From: Clostridia bacterium
Lineage (GTDB): Bacteria > Bacillota > DSM-521 > Neomoorellales > Neomoorellaceae
DNA: 9,896 bases
Assembly: GCA_030445875.1 (NCBI GenBank)
Contig: JASUSX010000053.1
Coordinates: 1-9,896, forward strand
Direction of reading: 5' to 3'
A program made the position numbers and the translations under genes. The notes under the pieces are model-generated. The model saw only the letters and a list, made by a program, of their open reading frames with translations, had not been told where the DNA came from and made no database searches. Positions 1-5,799 of the stretch are shown here, piece by piece. Position 1 is the first letter of the stretch. Each line of letters begins with the position of its first letter.

Positions 1-95
1 AAACCTTAAGCCGGTAATACCTGTTGACCCATTGGCGTCTTTCGACGTTTCCGGGCAGTGGCGTCTGTCTATGCAGAAGCCTCACCTAACGAAGG
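1..95 (-). promoter_or_regulatory. M-box (ykoK leader) Mg2+ riboswitch, partial, controlling a gene off the left edge
   Basis: Read on the minus strand this begins with CCTTCGTTAGGTGAGGCTTC and continues through the M-box landmarks CTGCCC, the hairpin GTCGAAAGAC, then GCCAATGGGTCAACAG. The order and wording match the Mg2+-sensing M-box aptamer known upstream of mgtE, corA and Mg2+ P-type ATPase genes in Firmicutes. The 3' part of the aptamer (GTGCCAAAGCTCAACGA in the second copy) and any terminator lie beyond position 1. The controlled gene is not visible; from the family it is most likely another Mg2+ transporter. The 92-base core at 4-95 differs from the second copy (2821-2912) at only two positions. 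Confidence 0.93.
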
Positions 96-125
96 TTTGA
101 GAAAAGTGTAACGTCTTTCCTTACC

Positions 126-154
126 ATTATAATTAGCCCCTTTTTAAGTGTCAA
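126..154 (-). promoter_or_regulatory. Consensus sigma-A promoter of the left M-box transcript
   Basis: On the minus strand TTGACA (complement of 149-154) is followed by exactly 17 bases and then TATAAT (complement of 126-131), a perfect vegetative promoter. It points leftward into the M-box, whose 5' end is about 30 bases downstream of the -10 box. A strong constitutive promoter followed by a terminating riboswitch fits control by attenuation rather than by a repressor. Confidence 0.9.
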
Positions 155-181
155 GGTATAAAGTGGTACATAGTTTAACTT

Positions 182-258
182 TTAAGCCGGCTTAAGGCCG
201 GTAAAAGAGGAAAACTGCTTTTTATGGAGAATATAAGTAGGATATACAATCCACTACT
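182..258 (+). promoter_or_regulatory. Dyad-rich upstream region of the citrate synthase gene (possible operator/promoter)
   Basis: This stretch lies between the leftward M-box promoter and the citrate synthase start. It holds a perfect 14-base palindrome, TTAAGCCGGCTTAA (182-195). It also holds a second dyad in which AGTAG+GAT (236-243) pairs with ATC (249-251) and CTACT (254-258), leaving two bases unpaired. The second dyad covers TACAAT (245-250), a possible -10 box, but no good -35 is present 16-18 bases upstream. One or both may be operator sites or an mRNA hairpin. I do not recognise the regulator. Confidence 0.3.
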
Positions 259-288
259 TGTTCTTTTTACAGAAAGGGTGTGAAGCAT

Positions 289-1635
289 ATGGGAGAAACG
301 AACTACCTTGACCGGCTGGCAGCACTGGCTGAAAAGAACAATTCTATCCCACAGGATTTATATGAAAAGTACAATGTCAAACGTGGTCTGCGTAATAGCG
401 ACGGTACAGGTGTCCTGGTGGGCTTAACAGAAATCGGTGAAGTCCACGGCTATATCCTTGATGAAGGGGAAAGGATTCCCGATCAGGGCCGGTTATTGTA
501 CCGGGGTATCGACATCTGGGAAATCGTCAAGGGATTTCAGAAAGAAGGGCGCTTCGGGTTCGAGGAAATCTCGTACCTCTTGCTCTTTGGCGAGTTACCC
601 GACCGGCAATCCCTGGAGGAATTTAACAAGCTCCTGGGGGAAAACAGGTGCCTACCGGATGGATTTGTCGAGGATATGATCTTAAAGGCCCCCAGTAACG
701 ACATTATGAATAAGCTGGCCCGGAGCGTCTTGGCGTCCTATACCTACGATCCCAATCCCGATGATTTAAGCATCAAAAACGTCGTGCGGCAAAGCATTGA
801 GTTAATTGCCCGTTTCCCGGTCATGGTGGCCTACGGCTACGAGGCCAAAGCCCATTATTATGAAAACCAGAGCCTGTATATCCACATGCCGCGTACGGAC
901 TTGAACACAGCAGAGAACTTATTGCATATGATCCGGCCCGATAACCAGTACACCCCGCTGGAAGCTGAATTGCTGGACCTGTCCCTGGTCCTCCATGCTG
1001 AACATGGTGGGGGGAATAACTCCACCTTTAGCGTCCATGTAATAGCATCCACAGGTACCGATACCTATTCCGTTATTGCCGCGGCTGTCGGCTCCTTAAA
1101 GGGCCCCAAACATGGCGGCGCCAATATTAAGGTCATGGAAATGATGGATGATATAAAGAGCAATGTGCGGGACTGGGCTGATGAGGAAGAGGTAAAATAC
1201 TACCTCGCTAAAATCCTGAACAAGGAAGCCTACGACCGCAAAGGCCTGATCTATGGCCTAGGCCATGCCGTTTATACCCTTTCCGATCCCCGGGCCGTAT
1301 TGCTGAAACAGAAGGCGGAAGAATTGGCCAAAGAGAAGGGGTTGGAAGATGAATTCGCCCTTTACCAGACCATCGAAAAGGTATCGCCGGAGCTGTTTGC
1401 GGCCAACAAGAATAGCAGTAAGATTATCGCTCCTAACGTAGACTTCTATTCCGGTTTTGTCTACAAGATGCTAAACATCCCTACGGAACTCTATACGCCC
1501 ATCTTTGCCATCGCCCGGATCTCCGGCTGGTGCGCCCACCTGCTGGAAGAACTCGTCAGCGGGGGCAGGATTGTCAGGCCGGCCTACAAGAATATAATCG
1601 GGAAAAGAACGTACCTACCCATGGAAGAAAGGTAA
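289..1635 (+). CDS. gltA: Citrate synthase (citrate/2-methylcitrate synthase family)
   Basis: The enzyme condenses acetyl-CoA with oxaloacetate to citrate in the cytoplasm; in anaerobes this mainly feeds 2-oxoglutarate and glutamate synthesis. The 448-residue product shows the three catalytic signatures of the si-type fold: His275 in GPKHGGAN, His326 in GLGHAVYT, and Asp385 in NVDFYSG. The motif HAEHGGGNNSTF precedes them. Length is typical for the longer clostridial branch. ATG at 289 is preferred over the in-frame GTG at 280, because AAAGGG at 273-278 lies 10 bases from the ATG but only one base from the GTG. The gene stands alone, diverges from the left M-box transcript and converges on corA. 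A 2-methylcitrate synthase role cannot be excluded from sequence, but no propionate genes are nearby. Confidence 0.93.
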   Translation: MGETNYLDRLAALAEKNNSIPQDLYEKYNVKRGLRNSDGTGVLVGLTEIGEVHGYILDEGERIPDQGRLLYRGIDIWEIVKGFQKEGRFGFEEISYLLLFGELPDRQSLEEFNKLLGENRCLPDGFVEDMILKAPSNDIMNKLARSVLASYTYDPNPDDLSIKNVVRQSIELIARFPVMVAYGYEAKAHYYENQSLYIHMPRTDLNTAENLLHMIRPDNQYTPLEAELLDLSLVLHAEHGGGNNSTFSVHVIASTGTDTYSVIAAAVGSLKGPKHGGANIKVMEMMDDIKSNVRDWADEEEVKYYLAKILNKEAYDRKGLIYGLGHAVYTLSDPRAVLLKQKAEELAKEKGLEDEFALYQTIEKVSPELFAANKNSSKIIAPNVDFYSGFVYKMLNIPTELYTPIFAIARISGWCAHLLEELVSGGRIVRPAYKNIIGKRTYLPMEER

Positions 1636-1659
1636 TACACGTTTTTTGTGGCCCCAGGA

Positions 1660-1696
1660 AAAAGCCTCTAGCGTCAGGCTGGAGGCTTTTCTTTTT
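1660..1696. terminator. Bidirectional intrinsic terminator between citrate synthase and corA
   Basis: A 13-base-pair stem (1660-1672 with 1678-1690, one T-G wobble) closes a 5-base loop. It is flanked on the plus side by CTTTTT (1691-1696) and on the minus side by a five-base U-run (A1659-1663), part of which lies in the stem. It sits 24 bases after the citrate synthase stop and 15 bases beyond the corA stop, so it serves both convergent genes. The plus-strand direction has the better U-tract. Confidence 0.9.
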
Positions 1697-1705
1697 ACCG
1701 GTAGG

Positions 1706-2659
1706 TTAAAACATATTCTTTTTCCGCAGGAACAACATGCTCAAGAAAGCAAAGAGCCCGGAGGCGCCCAGGACGCCCAGGTAGGCCAGAGGTGATTGCT
1801 GGCCGGGCAGGGGTACGTTCATGCCGTAAAAACTGGTCACCATGGTCGGGATCATCAGGATAATGGTAATGGCCGTCAGGAATTTCATGACGATATTCAA
1901 GTTATTGGAAATGACCGAGGCAAAGGCATCCATGGTGCTGTTGAGGATGGTGGTGTAAATATCACCCATTTCGATGGCCTGTTTGTTTTCCGTGATGACA
2001 TCCTCCAGGAGTTCCCGGTCCTCTTCGTACATTTTTATAAAGCGGGTCTGGACCTCCAGCCCGGGATCTAGCAACAGATGGGAGCGGAGCAGTTTCTCCA
2101 TGACAATTTGGTTGGCCTTGAGGGAGGTGGTAAAGTAAACCAGGCTCTTGCCCAGATCTAAAAGGCGGATTAGCTCTACGTTCCTGGTGGATCGCTGGAG
2201 TTCACATCTGATGGCCTCGCTGCGCCGATCGATCAGGCGCAGGTACCGCAGGTAGAGCATGGACGTAACGTAGAGAATATGCAGGAGAAACCTGGTTCTC
2301 TTAAAGGTATAGAAGCCCTTTATCCGGGCCAGTTCCTGGAGCAGCATACCATCCTCCAGGCAAACGGTCAATAACAGGTCATCAGTAATAATGATACCCA
2401 GGGGGATGGTGTCATAGGCTTCACCCCGGATTACCGGTATCTTGATGATTACCAGAATCCCCTCGTCGCTGAACTCAATGCGGGAACTCTCTTCTTCGTC
2501 CAGGGGATACTCCAGGAAATCAAGGGGGATACCAGCTGCCTGGCTGACCTTTTCCCGCTCTTCTCGCGAAGGGTTGACCAGATAAGTCCAGCTACCTTTG
2601 AGGCCCAGGGTGGCCACTTCATCCAGCCTCTCGTTCTGGGACAGGAATACCTTGTACAT
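1706..2659 (-). CDS. corA: CorA-family magnesium transporter
   Basis: A 317-residue integral membrane protein of the CorA/MIT family, which forms pentameric Mg2+ (sometimes Co2+/Ni2+) channels in the cytoplasmic membrane. It has a long, mostly helical cytosolic N-terminal part. This is followed by TM1 (about 260-278, ending TMVTSFY), the signature GMN loop at 279-281 (YGMNVPLP), and TM2 (about 291-311) with a basic tail RKKNMF. The ATG at 2659 is chosen over the GTG at 2668: a run of six G (2673-2668) is 8 bases from the ATG but abuts the GTG. It is the first gene after an M-box leader ending in a terminator, so expression should fall when cytosolic Mg2+ is high. This independently supports Mg2+ as the substrate. 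It ends convergently with citrate synthase. Confidence 0.95.
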   Translation of the reverse strand: MYKVFLSQNERLDEVATLGLKGSWTYLVNPSREEREKVSQAAGIPLDFLEYPLDEEESSRIEFSDEGILVIIKIPVIRGEAYDTIPLGIIITDDLLLTVCLEDGMLLQELARIKGFYTFKRTRFLLHILYVTSMLYLRYLRLIDRRSEAIRCELQRSTRNVELIRLLDLGKSLVYFTTSLKANQIVMEKLLRSHLLLDPGLEVQTRFIKMYEEDRELLEDVITENKQAIEMGDIYTTILNSTMDAFASVISNNLNIVMKFLTAITIILMIPTMVTSFYGMNVPLPGQQSPLAYLGVLGASGLFAFLSMLFLRKKNMF

Positions 2660-2704
2660 GATGCTCACCCCCCTTTCTTTTTGCCCATTGTTAAAAGTTA
2701 AATT

Positions 2705-2730
2705 AAAAAGTCTTCCCCGGTGGGAAGACT
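2705..2730 (-). terminator. Riboswitch-controlled attenuator terminator upstream of corA
   Basis: On the minus strand AGTCTTCCC (2730-2722), loop ACCG and GGGAAGACT (2717-2709) form a perfect 9-base-pair hairpin, running into TTTTT (2709-2705, the first base shared with the stem). It lies between the M-box and the corA ribosome-binding site, the position of the Mg2+-induced terminator in known M-box leaders. Its 5' arm can instead pair with an upstream G-run (2763-2756), a candidate antiterminator. Confidence 0.9.
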
Positions 2731-2762
2731 AAGAGTCCATGCCTAAACCCTATAACCCCCCA

Positions 2763-2912
2763 CTCGTTGAGCTTTGGCACATGCATAGCTAGAGATTCTT
2801 CTCAGCCACATTAGGTAAAACCTTAAGCCGGTAATACCTGTTAACCCATTGGCGTCTCTCGACGTTTCCGGGCAGTGGCGTCTGTCTATGCAGAAGCCTC
2901 ACCTAACGAAGG
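2763..2912 (-). promoter_or_regulatory. M-box (ykoK leader) Mg2+ riboswitch of corA, complete aptamer
   Basis: Read on the minus strand the aptamer starts CCTTCGTTAGGTGAGGCTTC (2912-2893). It passes through CTGCCC, the hairpin GTCGAGAGAC, GCCAATGGGTTAACAG and TAATGTGGCTG, and ends GTGCCAAAGCTCAACGAG (to 2763). All landmarks of the M-box family are present in order. The closing helix P1 is visible: TTCGTT (2910-2905) pairs with AACGAG (2768-2763), one G-U wobble. Known M-boxes fold when Mg2+ is abundant and then cause termination. Here the aptamer is followed by a candidate antiterminator strand (2763-2756) and a terminator (2730-2705), then corA, so a transcriptional OFF switch is expected. 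Confidence 0.95.
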
Positions 2913-2981
2913 ATAGTGCAAAAAATTCCTTTACCCTTTTCATTATAAAGAGGGCTTTTTTAAGTGTCAAGGCTTAAAGTG
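2818..2981 (-). repeat. Direct repeat: second copy of the promoter plus M-box 5' region at 1-165
   Basis: Positions 1-165 and 2818-2981 align from the A-run before CCTTAAG to TAAAGTG just upstream of the -35 box. The aptamer part (4-95 with 2821-2912) has two substitutions in 92 bases. The -35 and -10 boxes and AAGTGTCAAGG are identical. The segment between the -10 box and the aptamer, and part of the promoter spacer, have diverged. This suggests a duplicated regulatory cassette under selection or gene conversion. Confidence 0.85.
2942..2970 (-). promoter_or_regulatory. Consensus sigma-A promoter of the corA M-box transcript
   Basis: Minus-strand TTGACA (complement of 2965-2970), a spacer of exactly 17 bases, then TATAAT (complement of 2942-2947). 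It is as perfect as the promoter at 126-154, and the flanking CTTAAAAA stretch inside the spacer is shared. It fires leftward about 30 bases before the M-box begins. It lies 75 bases from the divergent glycerate kinase start. Confidence 0.9.
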
Positions 2982-3044
2982 ATAGGTATTTTAAGTTTCC
3001 TGGCGAATATTTTAAGAAGCCTGGGATGGGAGGTAGAAGATGGA

Positions 3045-4187
3045 TTGAAACGGGTGGTCATTGCTCCTGATTCTTTTAAGGAAAGCCTGCCAGCACCTGC
3101 AGCAGCTACAGCTATAGCTGCCGGGGTTAAACGGGTTTTCCCGATCATAGAAGCCATCACCGTGCCCATGTCCGACGGCGGGGAAGGCCTGGTAGCCACC
3201 CTGGTAGCTGCTACCGGCGGCAAGGAAATAACCGCCACCGTCACTGCCCCCCTGGGTACGCCGGTCCAGGCCGCCTGGGGGATCCTGGGGGATGGTGTCA
3301 CGGCAGTGGTAGAGATGGCCCAGGCCTCCGGCCTGCCCCTGGTGCCACGGGAAAAACGCAACCCCCTTTATACTACCACCCGTGGTACCGGCGAGCTCAT
3401 CCGCCGGGCCCTGGACGCCGGCTGCCGGCGGCTGATCGTGGGCATCGGCGGCAGCGCCACTAATGACGGCGGTACCGGTATGGCGCAGGCCCTGGGGGTA
3501 AAGCTCCTGGATAACCAGGGGCAGGATATTGGCCCCGGCGCCGCCGGCTTGGAAAGGCTGGAACGCATTGATAGCCAGGGCCTGGACCCGCGGTTACAGG
3601 GGATGGAGATCCTGGTGGCCTGCGACGTGGATAACCCCCTGTGCGGACCCCGGGGAGCCTCAGCTATCTATGGTCCTCAGAAGGGCGCCACGCCGGAGAT
3701 GGTCCCCCGCCTGGATGCCGCCCTGGCACGGTTGGCTGGTATCATTGAACGCGACCTGGGAAAAGACATCCGGGAACTCCCCGGTGCTGGCGCGGCTGGT
3801 GGCCTGGGTGCCGGCCTGGTGGCTTTTCTGGGCGCGAGCTTACGCCGTGGCATCGAGCTGGTCATGGAGGCCGTGGACCTGGACGGCATCCTGGCCCAGG
3901 GCGCGGACCTGGTTATCACCGGCGAGGGGGAAATCAACTGCCAGACGGCCTACGGCAAAGTACCGGCCGGAGTTGCCCGGGTAGCGGGTAAATACGGCAT
4001 CCCGGTAGTGGCCCTGGTGGGCTCCATAGGCGAAGGAGCCGGGGCCGTCTACGACCACGGCATTAAAGGCTTTATGAGTATAGTACCCCGGCCGGTACCC
4101 CTGGCCTACTGCCTGGCCAACGCCGCCCCCCTGCTTACCGATGCCGCCGAACGCCTGGTACGCCTCTTAACTGTACTGTCAAAGTAA
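3045..4187 (+). CDS. glxK: Glycerate kinase (type 2, GlxK/GarK family)
   Basis: A cytoplasmic kinase that phosphorylates D-glycerate with ATP, most members giving 2-phosphoglycerate for lower glycolysis. The start is read at TTG 3045, giving 380 residues beginning MKRVVIAPDSFKESL, which matches how the family begins. GGGAGG (3028-3033) lies 11 bases upstream. An in-frame GTG at 2964 sits inside the divergent M-box promoter and would add 27 unconserved residues, so it is rejected. Motifs in order: APDSFK (7-12), SDGGEG (to 48), GIGGSATNDGG (133-143), CDVDNPLCGP, GAGAAGGLG, and GEGEINCQTAYGK (293-305). In the last motif the usual acidic residue of GEGR(I/L)D is Asn298. No clear promoter is seen in 2971-3044. 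It probably heads a transcript with the two genes that follow. Confidence 0.92.
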   Translation: MKRVVIAPDSFKESLPAPAAATAIAAGVKRVFPIIEAITVPMSDGGEGLVATLVAATGGKEITATVTAPLGTPVQAAWGILGDGVTAVVEMAQASGLPLVPREKRNPLYTTTRGTGELIRRALDAGCRRLIVGIGGSATNDGGTGMAQALGVKLLDNQGQDIGPGAAGLERLERIDSQGLDPRLQGMEILVACDVDNPLCGPRGASAIYGPQKGATPEMVPRLDAALARLAGIIERDLGKDIRELPGAGAAGGLGAGLVAFLGASLRRGIELVMEAVDLDGILAQGADLVITGEGEINCQTAYGKVPAGVARVAGKYGIPVVALVGSIGEGAGAVYDHGIKGFMSIVPRPVPLAYCLANAAPLLTDAAERLVRLLTVLSK

Positions 4188-4253
4188 TGCTGGTCCGGTG
4201 GTAATCAAGCAGGCCGCCCCTTCTTGCCGGTTCCAGAACGGAATAAGCGTTAA

Positions 4254-4309
4254 AACGGCCCTTTCCCGGAGAAACTAGCACTGAGGCCGGTATATCCGGG
4301 AGAGCCGTT
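4254..4309 (+). other. Candidate structured RNA in the 206-base gap after glycerate kinase
   Basis: Two nested 6-base-pair helices can form: AACGGC (4254-4259) with GCCGTT (4304-4309), and CCCGGA (4265-4270) with TCCGGG (4295-4300). They are separated by a 5/3 internal loop, with a 24-base apical part. No U-tract follows, so it is not an intrinsic terminator, and it matches no riboswitch class I can recall. The rest of 4188-4393 shows no convincing gene or promoter. It may be a processing or stability element, or chance pairing in GC-rich DNA. Confidence 0.3.
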
Positions 4310-4393
4310 CGCAGCGGCCGTCGGCCTGGCACCACCCATGGCGGCGGACCGCTACCGGCGCATAGGTACAAATGAGAGGTGGGAAGGCCCCTT

Positions 4394-4630
4394 ATGCCTG
4401 ATATTTCTTTACGGATGGGTACGGCCGTCACCAGCAGTGACCTGGCCCGGGTGCGCGACGCTTTACCGCGCCTTGACCGGGGGGATCATCTGACCATAAC
4501 TATGGAGGCGGCCGATGCCCATCAAGCCGACCTGTTGTTAGAGCTACTTGATGACCACGGCCTGGATTACCAGAGCCGCGGCGATAGCGACGGCAGGACC
4601 TATCATATTATTGCCCGTCGTCAGGAATGA
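4394..4630 (+). CDS. Small conserved-looking hypothetical protein, 78 residues
   Basis: I do not recognise this gene. ATG 4394 has GGAAGG (4382-4387) 6 bases upstream; an in-frame GTG at 4379 lacks a usable site. The product is acidic, soluble and has no signal peptide or membrane segment. It reads as alternating helix and strand: helix about 11-20 (DLARVRDALPRL), strand HLTITMEAA, helix HQADLLLELLDDHG, then strand TYHIIARR. That beta-alpha-beta pattern vaguely recalls TusA/SirA-like small proteins, but the catalytic Cys-Pro motif is absent and there is no cysteine at all. It sits between glycerate kinase and a thioesterase on the same strand, probably cotranscribed. Third-position GC preference and a good ribosome-binding site support a real gene. 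Confidence 0.7.
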   Translation: MPDISLRMGTAVTSSDLARVRDALPRLDRGDHLTITMEAADAHQADLLLELLDDHGLDYQSRGDSDGRTYHIIARRQE

Positions 4631-4639
4631 GTTAAAGGG

Positions 4640-4661
4640 GCTACCCCGAAAGGGCGGTAGC
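4640..4661 (+). other. GNRA-capped hairpin in the leader of the thioesterase gene
   Basis: GCTACC (4640-4645) pairs with GGTAGC (4656-4661). Inside, CC-GAAA-GG adds two pairs capped by a GAAA tetraloop, leaving a two-base GC bulge. It lies in the 72-base gap between the small ORF and the thioesterase, 25 bases before the GGGGGAGGG ribosome-binding site, with no U-tract. It could modulate mRNA stability or translation in the operon. No function is established. Confidence 0.4.
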
Positions 4662-4702
4662 TCACTGGATACAGAAAGAGACCTGCGGGGGAGGGCGATC
4701 CT

Positions 4703-5113
4703 TTGGATTCCATCCAAGCAACGCGAGAAAGGTATGCCGCTGATATTTTCCCCAATTTCCTGGGGATTGAACTCCTGGAGCTGGCCCCCGGTTTTGCCCG
4801 GGTGGCTGTTACCCTGAAGGAAAACATGATCAACTTGCACGGCATCGGCCATGGGGGGGCCATCTTTACCCTGGCCGATACAGCCCTGGGGTTGGCCAGC
4901 AACTCCCACGGGAACCCGGCTGTGGCCCTGGCGGTTACGATCAATTACCTCGCCCCGGCGCGAGTGGGCACCCAGCTGATAGCCGAAGCCCGGGAAGAGC
5001 ACCTCACCCGACGGACGGGCGTTTACCGCGTCACTATTCAGAGCAGTACAGGCCAGGCCATTGCCCTGGCCCACGGGACTGTTTACCGGCAGGCTAGCAA
5101 AACAGAGCCATGA
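4703..5113 (+). CDS. PaaI-family hotdog-fold acyl-CoA thioesterase
   Basis: A 136-residue cytoplasmic protein of the hotdog thioesterase superfamily, PaaI/YbgC-like branch; such enzymes hydrolyse acyl-CoA thioesters, here with unknown substrate. The signature is N44-L-H-G-I-G-H50-G-G-A-I-F-T-L-A-D59, covering the conserved Asn/His-Gly-Gly stretch and the acidic residue on the central helix. It is followed by the strand-rich half ending AHGTVYR. The TTG start is supported by GGGGGAGGG (4687-4695) 7 bases upstream and by the family's usual length of about 130-140 residues. It is last in the glycerate kinase group and ends 15 bases before a strong terminator. Its substrate cannot be inferred from the neighbours. 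Confidence 0.88.
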   Translation: MDSIQATRERYAADIFPNFLGIELLELAPGFARVAVTLKENMINLHGIGHGGAIFTLADTALGLASNSHGNPAVALAVTINYLAPARVGTQLIAEAREEHLTRRTGVYRVTIQSSTGQAIALAHGTVYRQASKTEP

Positions 5114-5128
5114 AACGGGCCAGCTGCA

Positions 5129-5173
5129 AAAAGGCTCCTCCCTGCTCTGTCCGGCTACAGGGAGAAGCCTTTT
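5129..5173. terminator. Bidirectional intrinsic terminator between the thioesterase gene and yqeY
   Basis: A 16-base arm (5129-5144, AAAAGGCTCCTCCCTG) pairs with 5158-5173 (CAGGGAGAAGCCTTTT), with one C-A mismatch and a 13-base loop. On the minus strand the hairpin ends in five T (complement of 5128-5132); on the plus strand it ends in four. It lies just past the thioesterase stop and 38 bases beyond the yqeY stop, so it terminates both convergent transcripts. Confidence 0.88.
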
Positions 5174-5211
5174 GCCATGCCCTGTTTGAGGTCTACGCTC
5201 ACCAGTACATT

Positions 5212-5655
5212 TTAAGCCCCGGCCAGCAATTCCTTGACCATTGCACTGGCCTTTTTCCCGTCAGCCCGGCCGCGTATTTTGGGCATCAGGGCAGCCATTA
5301 CTTTACCCATTTCTTTGCCTGAGCGTGCTCCAACTTCATTAATGGTCTGCTTGATGACGGCCTCTAGTTCGCTATCACCAAGCTGCTGCGGCAGGTAGCT
5401 TTCCAGGACCTGGATCTCTTTTTCCGCCTGCTGGACCAGGTCTTCCCTGCCGCCGCGACTGAACTGTTCCCGGGCGTCCTTTCGCATCTTTATTTCCCGC
5501 TGGATCACCCCCATTATTTCCTCTTCCGTAAGGGGGTGCATCTTCTCAATCTCAGCATTTTTTATAGCCGCTAAAGCCATCCGGATAGTCTGCAGGCGAA
5601 TCTTATCGTGGCTTTTCAGGGCTTCCTTCATATCCTGGTGCAGTTGCTCCTTCAC
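5212..5655 (-). CDS. yqeY: YqeY/GatB-like domain protein
   Basis: A 147-residue protein of the GatB/YqeY family, related to the helical C-terminal domain of the GatB subunit of tRNA-dependent amidotransferase; free-standing members have no settled role. It is all-helical and highly charged. It shows the family hallmarks: an N-terminal MKEALKSHDKIRLQTIRM-type helix, the central IQVLESYLPQQL segment, and the C-terminal GKEMGKVMAALMPKIRGRADGKK region. GTG 5655 is the start, with GGGGAGG (5671-5665) 9 bases upstream. In many Firmicutes yqeY follows rpsU; here it stands alone, diverging from trpS. Confidence 0.93.
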   Translation of the reverse strand: MKEQLHQDMKEALKSHDKIRLQTIRMALAAIKNAEIEKMHPLTEEEIMGVIQREIKMRKDAREQFSRGGREDLVQQAEKEIQVLESYLPQQLGDSELEAVIKQTINEVGARSGKEMGKVMAALMPKIRGRADGKKASAMVKELLAGA

Positions 5656-5695
5656 CTTAAACGGCCTCCCCTTAAAGTACCTGTCGTTCTTTTAT

Positions 5696-5724
5696 ATGGT
5701 AAACCATTATGCCGGGGAAGTCAA
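5696..5724 (-). promoter_or_regulatory. Possible yqeY promoter with overlapping inverted repeat
   Basis: On the minus strand TTGACT (complement of 5719-5724) is followed 17 bases later by TACCAT (complement of 5696-5701), a good -35 with a weak -10. The -10 lies inside the inverted repeat ATGGT-AA-ACCAT (5696-5707), which could be an operator. Alternative -10 boxes (CATAAT, TATAAA) lie nearby at worse spacing. Confidence 0.35.
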
Positions 5725-5799
5725 TTTCCAAGGCTGGCTAACAGGCAGGCCCTATCGGGTGTGAACGCCTCTGCCCCCTCGGCGATATTTGGCCCACTT

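Noticed and set aside
3529..3984. A 151-codon plus-strand frame inside the glycerate kinase gene, rich in Trp, Ala and Arg
   Set aside because: It is an alternate-frame shadow of the highly conserved kinase sequence and its composition is typical of out-of-frame GC-rich DNA.
4656..4668. tRNA D-arm-like string GGTAGCTCACTGG
   Set aside because: There is no matching acceptor stem, anticodon arm or GTTCGA-type T-loop nearby; the bases are explained by a local hairpin.
5110..5322. A 70-codon plus-strand reading frame whose ATG overlaps the thioesterase stop (ATGA)
   Set aside because: It runs straight through the bidirectional terminator hairpin (5129-5173) and then antisense to the end of yqeY; the overlap is coincidental and the product has no protein-like pattern.
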